64,000 bases of DNA, taken from assembly GCA_030748435.1 (NCBI GenBank), contig JASMLZ010000005.1, positions 30,436-94,435 on the forward strand, given 5' to 3'. Below, piece by piece: positions 1 to 8,534 of the stretch. A program made the translations under genes and the position numbers. The notes under the pieces are model-generated. The model had not been told where the DNA came from and did not search any database. It was given only the letters and a program-made list of their open reading frames with translations. Numbering within the stretch: the stretch's first letter is position 1; the number at the start of each line of letters is the position of its first letter. The stretch comes from Gammaproteobacteria bacterium (lineage in GTDB: Bacteria > Pseudomonadota > Gammaproteobacteria > Pseudomonadales > Balneatricaceae).

Positions 1-258
1 CAGATCCCAATACGGGCGCGGAATTTGGAAGCGCTCCAACAGTGCTTCATCACGCACTACCTTGTCCACTACCTGCAGACACATCTGGTGCAATTCAGCC
101 GTAGGGTCTTCTATATGGTCTTCTACCTGCTGCAAACTAAACTGGTAATAGGCAGTTTCGTCCCAATAGGGTTCACCATACATAGTATGAAAGCCGAAGC
201 CATATTCATGCGCCTGATCACGCCAACGCGGACGTTCGGCAATAGGTAAGCGTAACAA
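1..258 (-). CDS. yjfC: Glutathionylspermidine synthase family protein (YjfC/YgiC-like), partial
   Basis: Only the first 86 codons are in the window; the gene runs off the left edge. The reading frame on the minus strand contains the segments [18 protein letters not shown] and [17 protein letters not shown], which match the N-terminus of the E. coli YgiC/YjfC ATP-grasp proteins as I recall them. The family resembles the synthetase half of glutathionylspermidine synthase, but its substrate is not established. The start is taken as TTG at 258-256: it gives an N-terminus of the family's usual length ([10 protein letters not shown]) and lies 3 nt after the stop of the DUF1190 gene, so the two are probably translationally coupled. 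The order DUF350, DUF1190, YjfC is the same as E. coli yjfL-yjfM-yjfC. The ATP-binding motifs lie outside the window. Confidence 0.85.
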   Translation of the reverse strand, partial: MLRLPIAERPRWRDQAHEYGFGFHTMYGEPYWDETAYYQFSLQQVEDHIEDPTAELHQMCLQVVDKVVRDEALLERFQIPRPYWDL

Positions 259-260
259 AA

Positions 261-875
261 TCAGCCGCCCCAGCTGGAACGCGATGCCACCTTGCTGGCC
301 ATGCTGCCAAAACCGCCCCGTTGGATGGTTTTGGTCACTTTAGGCTTAGGTGCAAAGGCCTTACTGCTGACTTTGACCCGTTTGGTATTAAATGCCCCAT
401 AGGACTGACCCCTGGCCGATACCCAATTACCAAATACCGGTGAACGACGACTTTTAGACATAAACAGGGGGGAACTGTAGCGCTTCCTCCTTTTCTTTTT
501 CAAATCAAAGTCACTATCGAACATGCGTGCCATCATAAAGCCTGCCATGGCCGGCATAAACCAGTTATTCCCCATACTGCTGTGCGGAACACAGGCTTGC
601 GTACCGAAGTCAGACTCACAGTCACCTTGACGGGTATACTTGGGGCTGGTGTCCTCGGCTTCTTGCAAAGCCTGTTCGTAGGCAGCCTCACATACTTCAA
701 CAAAGTCTGGATTTTCCGCCGCACACTCCATCACACTGGCATAAATATCAGCCACTTCCGAGTCGCCACAAGCACTTAAAGTGGCAGCCATAACGCCTAT
801 AGTCAATGGTTTTAAGGGTAATGGCTTGTCAGCCTTACGCAGGTTGGCAAGGCTAATATTACGGGTACGTTTCAT
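261..875 (-). CDS. yjfM: DUF1190 lipoprotein, YjfM/YgiB-like
   Basis: Protein of 204 aa. The N-terminus carries a basic stretch, a hydrophobic run and a lipobox-like LSAC ending at Cys36, so it is probably an envelope lipoprotein with an unusually long n-region. The middle contains conserved Cys and acidic residues ([14 protein letters not shown]), then a [17 protein letters not shown] segment, a strongly basic run and a Gly/Ser-rich tail, all typical of the DUF1190 (YgiB/YjfM) family. The function is unknown. It sits 23 nt downstream of the DUF350 gene and 2 nt before the TTG start of the YjfC-like gene, so the three form one unit, perhaps acting on the envelope. E. coli has two paralogues (ygiB, yjfM), so the symbol is by gene order rather than proven orthology. 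Confidence 0.8.
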   Translation of the reverse strand: MKRTRNISLANLRKADKPLPLKPLTIGVMAATLSACGDSEVADIYASVMECAAENPDFVEVCEAAYEQALQEAEDTSPKYTRQGDCESDFGTQACVPHSSMGNNWFMPAMAGFMMARMFDSDFDLKKKRRKRYSSPLFMSKSRRSPVFGNWVSARGQSYGAFNTKRVKVSSKAFAPKPKVTKTIQRGGFGSMASKVASRSSWGG

Positions 876-898
876 ATTGAGTAGCTCCCTGGCCTGAA

Positions 899-1315
899 CT
901 AATAGGTCATGCAGGCAGCATTTAACAGCCCCACAGCCACGGAGACTCCAGCTAGCATAATGCCCGCTGAAATCTCGTCATTATCAATACGCTCAACAAT
1001 TTTAGGCATAAACGTAAAACGCAAGATAGCAAAGGCCAGCAATTGGGCAAGCAGGGCAACTATGCCCCAAATAACAAAATCCGGCACAGACACGGAGTTA
1101 CTGGCGGCCCCCGCCAGGGCAATAGCAAAACCAATCACTGCACCGGCCAAACCGATTGCCGCAGCCACACTTTGACGCTCTTTTACCAACTGCCATTCGT
1201 CATGTGGTGTCACCAGCGTATATGCCCACTTAAAGCCCAACAACAAAATTAATGACACGCCAAAGTAGATGACAAAATCTGCCAGACCCATTAATGACTG
1301 CTGCAATAATTCCAT
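899..1315 (-). CDS. yjfL: DUF350 inner-membrane protein, YjfL-like
   Basis: Protein of 138 aa with four predicted membrane segments at about residues 12-33, 49-71, 80-101 and 115-136, which is the usual architecture and length of DUF350/YjfL proteins. The VKERQSVAAAIGLAGAVIG segment between helices 1 and 2 is characteristic. The molecular function is unknown. The start ATG is preceded by an AAGAGGAAA ribosome-binding site. It lies 41 nt after the purK stop on the same strand and could be co-transcribed with purEK, although the three-gene yjfL-yjfM-yjfC-type unit is more likely a functional group of its own. Confidence 0.85.
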   Translation of the reverse strand: MELLQQSLMGLADFVIYFGVSLILLLGFKWAYTLVTPHDEWQLVKERQSVAAAIGLAGAVIGFAIALAGAASNSVSVPDFVIWGIVALLAQLLAFAILRFTFMPKIVERIDNDEISAGIMLAGVSVAVGLLNAACMTY

Positions 1316-1355
1316 ATATGTTTCCTCTTACTTAACTCTACCAACGAGCAACTGA

Positions 1356-2426
1356 TTATTGCGCCAACTCTTGCAGCGCCCAACCCATAGCTGGCGTATA
1401 CCATTCGCCCAATGTGGATTGCAGGCATTGCAAGGAGTTAAGCAGCTGCTGCCGATCGCCCATGGCAAAATTAATATGCCCAACCTTGCGTGCCGGCCGC
1501 ACCTCTTTGCCATACCAAAACACTTCGGCACCGGGTATAGCCAACCACTTATGATTGTAGTCAACGCCTATCAGATTAACCATTATACTTTGCTGCTTTA
1601 CGACCGCTGGTCCTAGAGGCAAATCGGCAATGGCCCGCACATGGTATTCAAACTGGCTGATACTGGCTCCGGCCTGAGTCCAGTGCCCACTGTTATGTAC
1701 GCGTGGCGCCAACTCATTGATCAGTAGGTCATCACCTACCCGAAAGCATTCCATGGCCATTACACCTACATAGTCCAGATCATCCATAATGCTGGCTAAC
1801 ATGGTTTCAGCCTTATTTTGCAGATGTTGCAGACGTGCTAAAGGCGCTATAGTTACGGCTAAAATACCATCCTGATGATGATTTAATGCCAGAGGATAGA
1901 AATAACACTCACCAGCGCGATTACGCACCCCAACCACAGACACTTCTTCATCAAAACCAATGGCCTGTTCGGCAATCACCTTGTTGTGCCAACCATCCGG
2001 GATGACAGTGCCCTTATCTTGCTGCAACCAAAGCTGACCGCGACCATCAAAACCACCGCTGCGCTGTTTTAACAATACTCGCGCACCATAAGCAGCATGC
2101 AGACCGACAGCACTCTGACCGGATGCCACCAGTTGCCAGGGAGCCGTCGGCAAGTGCAAACGATCAAGCAATTGTTTTTGCGTCACTCGATCGGCAACCA
2201 AACCAAATATATCGCGGTTAACAAAATTATCATGGGCAGCAAGCTGGTCTGTCGCCTGAGTTGCCGGCCACTGTTCCCGTTCCGCAGTAATAATATCATC
2301 AGTTGCCAAATCCAGATGGCTGTCATCTTCAATATCCACAGCCACCAAATCAACTGCCAAAGGCTGTGCCGCATGCTTTAACATGGCACCCAATTGACCG
2401 GCACCCAATACCCACACACGACTCAT
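1356..2426 (-). CDS. purK: N5-carboxyaminoimidazole ribonucleotide synthase PurK
   Basis: PurK converts 5-aminoimidazole ribonucleotide, ATP and bicarbonate into N5-CAIR in de novo purine synthesis. The 356-aa product has the usual length. It opens with the glycine-rich VLGAGQLGAML motif of the N-terminal domain, followed by the ATP-grasp fold (LLKQRSGGFDGRGQLWLQ for ATP binding; FRVGDDLLINELAPRVHNSGHWT for metal and product binding) and a C-terminal domain ending with WYTPAMGWALQELAQ. The start ATG overlaps the purE stop codon by one base (TAATG), so translation is coupled, as expected for enzymes handling the unstable N5-CAIR. Confidence 0.95.
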   Translation of the reverse strand: MSRVWVLGAGQLGAMLKHAAQPLAVDLVAVDIEDDSHLDLATDDIITAEREQWPATQATDQLAAHDNFVNRDIFGLVADRVTQKQLLDRLHLPTAPWQLVASGQSAVGLHAAYGARVLLKQRSGGFDGRGQLWLQQDKGTVIPDGWHNKVIAEQAIGFDEEVSVVGVRNRAGECYFYPLALNHHQDGILAVTIAPLARLQHLQNKAETMLASIMDDLDYVGVMAMECFRVGDDLLINELAPRVHNSGHWTQAGASISQFEYHVRAIADLPLGPAVVKQQSIMVNLIGVDYNHKWLAIPGAEVFWYGKEVRPARKVGHINFAMGDRQQLLNSLQCLQSTLGEWYTPAMGWALQELAQ

Positions 2427-2917
2427 TAATTTTGCCTCGGATCTGGATGATCTAAAATCGTCTGGGTCTGCTCACTGCGGAAGTCTTCCACGCGCTGCGC
2501 CAGTTCGACATCATGATTAGCCAACATTTGGCAGGCCAGTAAACCCGCATTAAACGCACCGGCACCACCAATAGCCAAGCTGCCTACAGCTACCCCGCGT
2601 GGCATCTGTACTATCGAATAAAGGCTATCAACCCCGCTTAGGGCTTTGCTTTGCACTGGCACGCCCAATACCGGCAACCGCGTTTTCGAGGCCACCATGC
2701 CGGGCAGATGGGCTGCGCCCCCGGCACCAGCAATAATCACTTCAATACCGCGCTCTGCCGCCGCTGCAGAGAAAGACATTAGCTTATCCGGAGTACGGTG
2801 GGCAGACACCACTTCCACTTCATATGCCACTCCCAGGCGATCCATAATAGCGGTGGCTTCCTGCATGGTGGGCCAATCACTCTTGGACCCCATAATGACG
2901 GCAACTTTAGCATTCAC
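2426..2917 (-). CDS. purE: N5-carboxyaminoimidazole ribonucleotide mutase PurE
   Basis: PurE is the class I mutase that converts N5-CAIR to CAIR, the step after PurK. The 163-aa protein is of normal length and shows the family signatures [10 protein letters not shown] near the N-terminus, SAHRTP at residues 38-43 with the catalytic His, and [11 protein letters not shown] at 64-74. It is the first gene of the purEK pair. The 126 nt between it and the end of the GlxA-type regulator presumably hold the promoter; I saw no PurR-type operator there. Confidence 0.95.
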   Translation of the reverse strand: MNAKVAVIMGSKSDWPTMQEATAIMDRLGVAYEVEVVSAHRTPDKLMSFSAAAAERGIEVIIAGAGGAAHLPGMVASKTRLPVLGVPVQSKALSGVDSLYSIVQMPRGVAVGSLAIGGAGAFNAGLLACQMLANHDVELAQRVEDFRSEQTQTILDHPDPRQN

Positions 2918-3043
2918 TGTTAAGACTCCTGCAATGGGTTATACAATTAGATAGGTAGCAAAAGCTGGGTATTTTATCATAGCACTAGTCTCTATGGGGC
3001 ATATTTACCAGCCTAGTATATACATACAGATATTGGTGCATAA

Positions 3044-4084
3044 TCAGGTCTGTTTGCGGCTGCTTGACGGGGTCTTATTAAAGAACTGGCGATAACATTT
3101 GGAGAAGTGGGGATAGGACACAAAGCCGCAGGCCAGGGAAATATCACTCATGCTCAATTGGGTTTGCTGCAGTAACTGATGGGCACGCTTTAACCGCAAC
3201 TCCAGATAATAACGGGTGGGGGTACTGCCCAGATAGCGCTGAAACAGGCGCTCTACCTGACGCCGCGTAATACCCACCAAAGTGGCTATTTCTTCCGGCG
3301 TAAGCATTTCTTCCATATTGTTTTCCATCAGCCCAATCACGTCTTTTAGATTCTGTGGCAATGGCATTTCCGAAGGGTCATGCAAGAAGGCGGGCTCATC
3401 CGTATCGTTAATACGATCACAGGTCAGAATATCGCATATACCCCGCACAAATTGTTTACCCTGACTGCTGGCAATCAATTCCAGCATCATATCCAAAGAG
3501 CTATTGCCACCGGCACAGGTAAAGTAATTATCATGGATAACATAGGCGCGATCTTTAACATCAACACGACTGAACAACTCCCGCAAACTGGCCCTGTTTT
3601 CACGGTGCACAGCGCAGGGGACGCCATCTAATAAGCCTGCGTGGGCGAGGGCAAAAACCCCATTCCACAAGGAACCCAAGGCCAAACCTTTTATCTCTGG
3701 GCGACGCAGCAAACGGGTTAGATTACTATCAGCCTGCAGGTCAACACGCAAACCACCACACACCACCAGCGCATCAAGGTGCTGCCAATTCAGCTTTGCC
3801 AGTGGTGCATCAACTACCGCCGAAAAACCCAAATCACCACAGATTGCGGTGCCGTCAACCGATACTAATTGATAACTAAATAGCTCCGATTCGGCCAACA
3901 GATTGGCCGTGCGCAAGGCATCAATAGCTGCTGTCAGGGCCATCATGGAAAAATTTTCCAATAACAAAAAGGCAAAATTGCGCAATTCACCATTGGCTTT
4001 GTTAACGATTGGTGTTGATGCTGCAGCAGTTGGCAGCATATCACCTGCGTGTTGATCTAGGTTAGAGTCTGACATAGTTGGCAA
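3044..4084 (-). CDS. GlxA family transcriptional regulator (DJ-1/PfpI domain plus AraC HTH)
   Basis: Protein of 346 aa with two domains. Residues about 35-215 form a class I glutamine-amidotransferase-like (DJ-1/PfpI) domain, and about 255-340 an AraC-type double helix-turn-helix (EEIATLVGITRRQVERLFQRYLG, then SMSDISLACGFVSYPHFSKCY). This is the layout of the GlxA/GbdR/CdhR group, which often controls betaine, carnitine or amino-acid catabolism in relatives. The nucleophile-elbow position reads GSLWNG (137-142), so there is no catalytic cysteine there and the N-terminal domain is probably only a ligand sensor. The start could also be Met4. It is transcribed away from the MoxR gene. The target genes cannot be told from the context. 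Confidence 0.85.
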   Translation of the reverse strand: MPTMSDSNLDQHAGDMLPTAAASTPIVNKANGELRNFAFLLLENFSMMALTAAIDALRTANLLAESELFSYQLVSVDGTAICGDLGFSAVVDAPLAKLNWQHLDALVVCGGLRVDLQADSNLTRLLRRPEIKGLALGSLWNGVFALAHAGLLDGVPCAVHRENRASLRELFSRVDVKDRAYVIHDNYFTCAGGNSSLDMMLELIASSQGKQFVRGICDILTCDRINDTDEPAFLHDPSEMPLPQNLKDVIGLMENNMEEMLTPEEIATLVGITRRQVERLFQRYLGSTPTRYYLELRLKRAHQLLQQTQLSMSDISLACGFVSYPHFSKCYRQFFNKTPSSSRKQT

Positions 4085-4146
4085 CAGGTATATTAACTGC
4101 CCCTAAAATTACTAAATTGGCCGGATTTTATCATAACTGCTATTAT

Positions 4147-4240
4147 CCTAAAAACCTCAGTTGATCGTTTATACCTTGGCTAAGATATTGAAATGCCATG
4201 ATAATGGCGATCTGTTCTATGCATTTGGCAGATGAATGCA
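4147..4240 (+). repeat. Interspersed repeat, subfamily 2, copy A
   Basis: The sequence begins with CCTAAAAACCTCAGTTGA, the terminal sequence also found at 36442 (exact) and, with one or two changes, at 38061 and 30204. The following ~75 bp align recognisably with the copy at 36442 (shared blocks around TTATACC, ATTGAAATGCCAT, AATGGC and TTCTAT). The left flank is ATTAT. No matching inverted right end is visible before the MoxR gene, so this is probably a decayed or one-ended copy. Confidence 0.65.
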
Positions 4241-4352
4241 GAAACACCCCAATCTTTTGCCCTGCGACTGACCTCAAAGTCAGACTGGACAAGGGCAAGG
4301 GATCAGGCACAATAAGCCCTTTGTTACTATCTTGTTACTATAGAGAAGCGCC

Positions 4353-5198
4353 ATGAACTTTACCGGTACTAAATCCTACGTTGCTACCAAAGATCTGCAA
4401 ATGGCGGTGAATGCTGCTGTTGCTCTGGAACGTCCTTTGTTAATCAAAGGGGAACCGGGTACGGGAAAAACCTTACTTGCAGAGCAGGTTGCACAGGCTT
4501 TGGGTATGGAATTGCTACAGTGGCATATAAAATCCACCACCAAAGCCCAGCAAGGCCTTTATGAATATGACGCTGTCTCTCGCTTGCGCGATTCCCAGCT
4601 GGGCAATGACAAGGTACAGGACGTCAATAACTACATTAAGCAGGGCAAGCTGTGGCAAGCCTTTGGTGCCGACGAAAAAGTGGTATTGTTAATTGACGAA
4701 ATTGACAAAGCTGACATTGAGTTCCCTAATGATCTGCTGGTGGAATTGGACAAAATGGAGTTCTATGTCTACGAAACTGGAGAGCGAGTCGTTGCCAAAC
4801 AGCGTCCTGTGGTCATCATTACCAGCAATAATGAAAAGGAGCTGCCCGATGCCTTCTTACGGCGCTGTTTTTTCCATTATATCAACTTTCCGGACAAGGC
4901 TACTATGAGTGCCATTATTGATGTCCATTACCCGCACCTAAATACTAAATTGGTAGCTGAAGCGATGGAAATCTTTTTTGACCTGCGTGAGATACCGGGC
5001 CTAAAAAAGAAACCATCAACATCAGAATTGATTGACTGGCTTAAGTTGCTTATGGCCGATCACATTCCGGAAGATATTCTTACCAACCGGGACCAGACCA
5101 AGGCCATACCACCTTTATACGGTGCCCTGTTGAAAAACGAGCAGGATGTGCAACTGCTTGAGCGCTTGGCCTTTATGTCAAGAAGCCAAAGGCGCTAG
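4353..5198 (+). CDS. MoxR-family AAA+ ATPase
   Basis: Protein of 281 aa with Walker A GEPGTGKT at 33-40, Walker B LLIDEID at about 112-118, sensor-like SNNEKELPDAFLRRC and the compact C-terminal lid of the MoxR group. Family members act as chaperone-like ATPases that mature or activate metalloenzymes together with a von Willebrand factor A protein, which is what the next gene encodes. There is a GAGAAG sequence upstream of the ATG. The gene is adjacent to the VWA gene (16 nt gap) and the two are presumably one transcript. No cofactor-enzyme operon is next to it, so the client is unknown. Confidence 0.9.
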   Translation: MNFTGTKSYVATKDLQMAVNAAVALERPLLIKGEPGTGKTLLAEQVAQALGMELLQWHIKSTTKAQQGLYEYDAVSRLRDSQLGNDKVQDVNNYIKQGKLWQAFGADEKVVLLIDEIDKADIEFPNDLLVELDKMEFYVYETGERVVAKQRPVVIITSNNEKELPDAFLRRCFFHYINFPDKATMSAIIDVHYPHLNTKLVAEAMEIFFDLREIPGLKKKPSTSELIDWLKLLMADHIPEDILTNRDQTKAIPPLYGALLKNEQDVQLLERLAFMSRSQRR

Positions 5199-5214
5199 TA
5201 AGTACCAACCCACC

Positions 5215-6390
5215 ATGTTAATTAACTTTTTCTATACCCTTAAACAGGCCCAGATACCGGTTTCCGTAAAGGAATATCTGGTGCTGCTCGAAGCCATGCA
5301 AAAGCATCTGGCTTTTGCCGATATGGAAGCCTTCTATTATCTGGCGCGCACCTGTCTGGTTAAGGACGAGACCCATTTTGATAAATTTGACCGGGTTTTC
5401 GGCGCCTATTTTAAAGAGCTGGAAGACCTGCAGGGTTTGCTTGAAACATTGATTCCCGAAGACTGGCTCCGGGCTGAGTTTGAGAAACATCTGAGCGCAG
5501 AAGAAAAGGCCAAAATTCAGTCTCTGGGCGGTCTGGAAGAACTGCTGGAAACCTTTAAGAAGCGACTCGAAGAACAGGAAAAACGCCACGCTGGTGGCAG
5601 TAAATGGGTCGGCACCGGTGGCACGTCGCCGTTTGGTCATAGTGGCTATCATCCTGAAGGCATTCGTGTGGGTGGCGAAAGCCGCAACAAAAGTGCCGTT
5701 AAGGTATGGGAACAACGCCAGTTTCGTAATCTGGATGACAGCGTCGAGCTAGGCACCCGCAACCTGAAAGTAGCTCTACGTAAACTGCGCCAATTTGCCC
5801 GCACCGGAGCCGCCGAAGAACTCGATCTGGATAACACCATTAGCGCCACGGCAAAAAATGCCGGTATGCTGGACTTAAAACTGGTACCAGAACGCCATAA
5901 CGCCGTTAAAGTACTGTTATTACTCGATGTAGGGGGCTCTATGGATCCTTATGTCAGAGTTTGTGAAGAGTTATTTGCAGCCTGCCGTTCTGAATTCAAG
6001 CATCTCAAACATTTCTATTTCCATAATTTTACCTACGAAACCTTGTGGACCGACAATCTGCGCCGTAATCAACAGCGCACTCCCCTGTATGATATTTTGC
6101 ATACCTATGGCAAAGACTATAAGGTTATTCTGGTCGGTGACGCCTCCATGGCGCCCTACGAAATCAGCTCGCCATATGGCAGCGTTGAGCATATGAATCA
6201 GGAACCCGGCGCCGTCTGGATGCAGCGTCTAACCCAACATTTTGACAAGGTCGCCTGGCTCAATCCAGTCAATGAACAGCACTGGGGCTATACCCATTCC
6301 ATTGGCTTAACTCAGCAACTGATCGATAACAAAATGTATCCGCTAACACTGGCCGGGCTAAGTGAAGCGATTCGGCATTTGGCTAAGTAG
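5215..6390 (+). CDS. VWA domain-containing protein (CoxE-like partner of MoxR ATPase)
   Basis: The start was set at the ATG at 5215, which gives MLINFFYTLKQ, the conserved N-terminus of this group; the open frame extends upstream only into the MoxR gene. The 391-aa protein has a helical N-terminal half with a charged stretch near 98-125, a Gly-rich linker (130-156) and a C-terminal VWA domain whose MIDAS motif is the variant DVGGSM at 238-243, followed by VGDASMAPYEI. It is soluble, with no signal peptide. It most likely works with the upstream MoxR ATPase. The target is unknown. Confidence 0.88.
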   Translation: MLINFFYTLKQAQIPVSVKEYLVLLEAMQKHLAFADMEAFYYLARTCLVKDETHFDKFDRVFGAYFKELEDLQGLLETLIPEDWLRAEFEKHLSAEEKAKIQSLGGLEELLETFKKRLEEQEKRHAGGSKWVGTGGTSPFGHSGYHPEGIRVGGESRNKSAVKVWEQRQFRNLDDSVELGTRNLKVALRKLRQFARTGAAEELDLDNTISATAKNAGMLDLKLVPERHNAVKVLLLLDVGGSMDPYVRVCEELFAACRSEFKHLKHFYFHNFTYETLWTDNLRRNQQRTPLYDILHTYGKDYKVILVGDASMAPYEISSPYGSVEHMNQEPGAVWMQRLTQHFDKVAWLNPVNEQHWGYTHSIGLTQQLIDNKMYPLTLAGLSEAIRHLAK

Positions 6391-6417
6391 CTAGGTATTA
6401 CCTTGGGCAGCACTATC

Positions 6418-7455
6418 ATGGTATCTGACATAAACGATGATCCAGTATTATGTACCTGTGAAAACATTACCAGAAGTCAGATTATAGCCGCCATCAAAGC
6501 TGGCCATCAGGATTTTCGCCGCCTGCGCCAGCAGCTCAATATTGCCTCTGAATGCGGCAATTGTTATCGTCCTGTACTAAACCTAATGCGGGCTTATGCG
6601 CCCCCCAAAAAAAGGAAGCTGACCATGCCTAAGGATCGCCATTTCCCCATGCCATGGAAGCACTTTAGCCATGCCAAGCTGGAGCAAGAGTACTCCCCCA
6701 GCTCCTGTATCAGCGACATCATGGTGTATATCCAGCAGTATATAAATGATTCCAAACAGGCTAAACAAAGCCTGCAGCATCAGGCCAATCTAAACTTTGG
6801 CGACAACCTGTGCCAAGGGCTGGACTATTTCCCTGGCCAACCAGGCGCACCCCTGCTCGTCTATATTCACGGTGGTTACTGGCAAGAACTAAGCAAAAAT
6901 GAATCCTGCTTTATGGCCCCGGCACTGGTCGCCTTGGGTTACCATGTGGCGGTGCTGGACTATACTCTGGCCCCACAAGCCAGCATAAACATGATGATTC
7001 AACAGTGCTGTCAAGCTATCAACTGGATTGGGCAGCAGACGTGGCACTGCAACTTTGAACAGATCATTCTCAGTGGCAGTTCCGCCGGCGCCCATCTGGC
7101 GGCTTGTGTATTGCAGGCGGCAGCCCAAGGCCAATACCACCTTAGTGCCAACACTTTTGCCAAGGCCATCCTGTTTAGCGGCATCTATGATCTACGCCCA
7201 TTGGTAGGAACCTATATCAACCAGCCTCTTGGGCTGGACTTAAGTCAGGCCACCAAGTTAAGCCCGGGACTTAGGCACAACCACCAATTGCCCCCATGTC
7301 AGCTGATCTGGGGAGCCAACGAAACGGCTGAATTCAAACGCCAGAGTCAGCAATATGCCCAATTCTTAGAGGCCGACGGGGTGTCATGCCAGACCGCAGA
7401 AATAACCAACCGCAACCATTTTGATGTGGTTTATGCACTGACCTCACTGATCTAA
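6418..7455 (+). CDS. In-frame fusion of a Bfd-type [2Fe-2S] domain and an alpha/beta hydrolase
   Basis: One 345-aa frame holds two normally separate proteins. Residues 1-65 are a bacterioferritin-associated-ferredoxin domain with the four cluster ligands Cys12, Cys14, Cys46 and Cys49 (CTC and CGNC). From residue 70 on there is an alpha/beta hydrolase of the kynurenine-formamidase/BD-FAE type: oxyanion motif HGGYW at 151-155, nucleophile elbow GSSAG with Ser222, and His334 in NHFDVV. The junction is a run of six C and seven A bases. An internal ATG at 6625 (MPKDRHFPMPW) has its own AGGAAG ribosome-binding site 6 nt upstream, and an out-of-frame TGA at 6620-6622 precedes it. The gene may therefore give a fusion, two separate proteins, or both. 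The exact hydrolase substrate is unknown; no tryptophan-catabolism genes are nearby. Confidence 0.75.
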   Translation: MVSDINDDPVLCTCENITRSQIIAAIKAGHQDFRRLRQQLNIASECGNCYRPVLNLMRAYAPPKKRKLTMPKDRHFPMPWKHFSHAKLEQEYSPSSCISDIMVYIQQYINDSKQAKQSLQHQANLNFGDNLCQGLDYFPGQPGAPLLVYIHGGYWQELSKNESCFMAPALVALGYHVAVLDYTLAPQASINMMIQQCCQAINWIGQQTWHCNFEQIILSGSSAGAHLAACVLQAAAQGQYHLSANTFAKAILFSGIYDLRPLVGTYINQPLGLDLSQATKLSPGLRHNHQLPPCQLIWGANETAEFKRQSQQYAQFLEADGVSCQTAEITNRNHFDVVYALTSLI

Positions 7456-7521
7456 ACGTAAAGCCGTGTTGCGACGGTAAAAATAAACAGCAAAATGCCA
7501 AATATAAGCTAGACTTGAGAC

Positions 7522-7797
7522 ATGAAAAGGATTTTCACACGCCCTCAAGTTACCATTGTGCTAACAGCCATTCTGCTAGCTGGCTGTAGCATGCCCGCCA
7601 AGCATAAGGCTCAGACTGACATGGCAGCGCGGATCTATACCCAACTGGCCACTCATTATTGGCAGCAAGGCTATACCGATATAGCCCTCAATCGGCTGGC
7701 TTTAGCCCTGCAGCAAAGCCCGGATTACCTGCCAGCCCAGAAGCTGTTGCAGGAAATTGAGCAGCAACAAACAACTCCAAAGCCATTGCAAGAATGA
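7522..7797 (+). CDS. Small TPR lipoprotein resembling the N-terminal part of PilF/PilW
   Basis: Protein of 91 aa with a signal sequence and lipobox LAGC ending at Cys22, so probably an outer-membrane lipoprotein. After a short linker there is a single tetratricopeptide-like unit (YTQLATHYWQQGYTDIALN, then RLALALQQSPDYLPAQ), which looks like the first TPR of the type IV pilus pilotin PilF/PilW, but the protein ends after that unit, whereas PilF has about six. It may be a truncated PilF paralogue or an independent small TPR lipoprotein. It stands alone between the hydrolase gene and another lipoprotein. Confidence 0.7.
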   Translation: MKRIFTRPQVTIVLTAILLAGCSMPAKHKAQTDMAARIYTQLATHYWQQGYTDIALNRLALALQQSPDYLPAQKLLQEIEQQQTTPKPLQE

Positions 7798-7928
7798 AAA
7801 TACCGACACTTATCAAACTAAGTAAGCAAGCTGGTAAGCCAACTGGTTTATTTTCAGTTAAGGAACTGTATTTATTCACCGCCTTGGTTATAATCAGTCA
7901 TAATTAATGCAATAGTGGAATATTCGTT

Positions 7929-8378
7929 ATGCACCAGTACCTAAAGGCAATGATCATAGTGGGGCTTGGTTTTGGCCTGCTGACAGCCTGCGCAGCACCA
8001 ATCACCCAAATACCAGGCGGTGCAGAGGGCCAAACACTAAACTCCAGCGACCCACAAGTAGCCAACTCCTATGCTGATATTCCGATTCCTTTGGATGATG
8101 TGCTGATAGTCAGTGAATCGCTACTGTTAAACACCGGCGAACAGTGGATTGGGCGGGCAGTGTTCCGCTCCAAGCTAAACACCACACAGGCTTTCGATTA
8201 CTTCCACCAGCATATGTCTACCCATGGCTGGATCAGCATCACCTCGGTACAGTCCGAAGTATCGGTACTAACCTTTGAAAAAGCTAACCGGGTAGCTACT
8301 GTGCAAATCAAAAAACGTGCTGTCTCAGGCTCAGAAATCAAGGTTACTGTGACACCACGTGAAGTAGCTAATAACTAA
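7929..8378 (+). CDS. Hypothetical lipoprotein
   Basis: Protein of 149 aa with a signal peptide and lipobox LTAC ending at Cys21. The mature part has the pattern PIPLDDVLIVSESLLLNTG, then W-I-G-R, then FDYFHQHMSTHGW and VLTFEKANRVATVQI, which suggests a compact alpha/beta domain. I recall similar small lipoproteins of unknown function in proteobacteria but cannot name the family. It has its own 131-nt upstream gap and is followed by a REP-like palindrome. No functional partner can be inferred. Confidence 0.7.
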   Translation: MHQYLKAMIIVGLGFGLLTACAAPITQIPGGAEGQTLNSSDPQVANSYADIPIPLDDVLIVSESLLLNTGEQWIGRAVFRSKLNTTQAFDYFHQHMSTHGWISITSVQSEVSVLTFEKANRVATVQIKKRAVSGSEIKVTVTPREVANN

Positions 8379-8420
8379 CACACCAGACCATACTAATTTA
8401 TGGTCTGTAAAATAAAAGCC

Positions 8421-8505
8421 TGTAGGTCGGACTCGGCGTGCCCCGTGAGCGCAGCGAGTGCTTTGGGTATTAGTCCGACATTGTCGGGTTAAGACCCGAC
8501 CTACA
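8421..8505. repeat. REP-like palindromic element (TGTAGGTCGG ... CCGACCTACA)
   Basis: An 85-bp intergenic palindrome with ends TGTAGGTCGG and CCGACCTACA, an internal CGGGTTAAGACCCG hairpin and the spacer GTGAGCGCAGCGAGTGC. This sequence type is the widespread GTAGGTCGGGTT REP family often mobilised by RAYT transposases. It lies between the convergent lipoprotein gene and ubiD and may also act as a transcription barrier. Only this copy is in the window and no RAYT gene is present. Confidence 0.75.
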
Positions 8506-8534
8506 TTTAGATTAAAGCCTGATCGACAGACGGA

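Noticed and set aside
25..249. 74-codon plus-strand frame at the left edge
   Set aside because: It lies antisense to the clearly conserved YjfC-like coding sequence.
8421..8505. REP element considered as a CRISPR repeat
   Set aside because: Only one palindromic unit exists, with no spacer-repeat periodicity and no cas genes.
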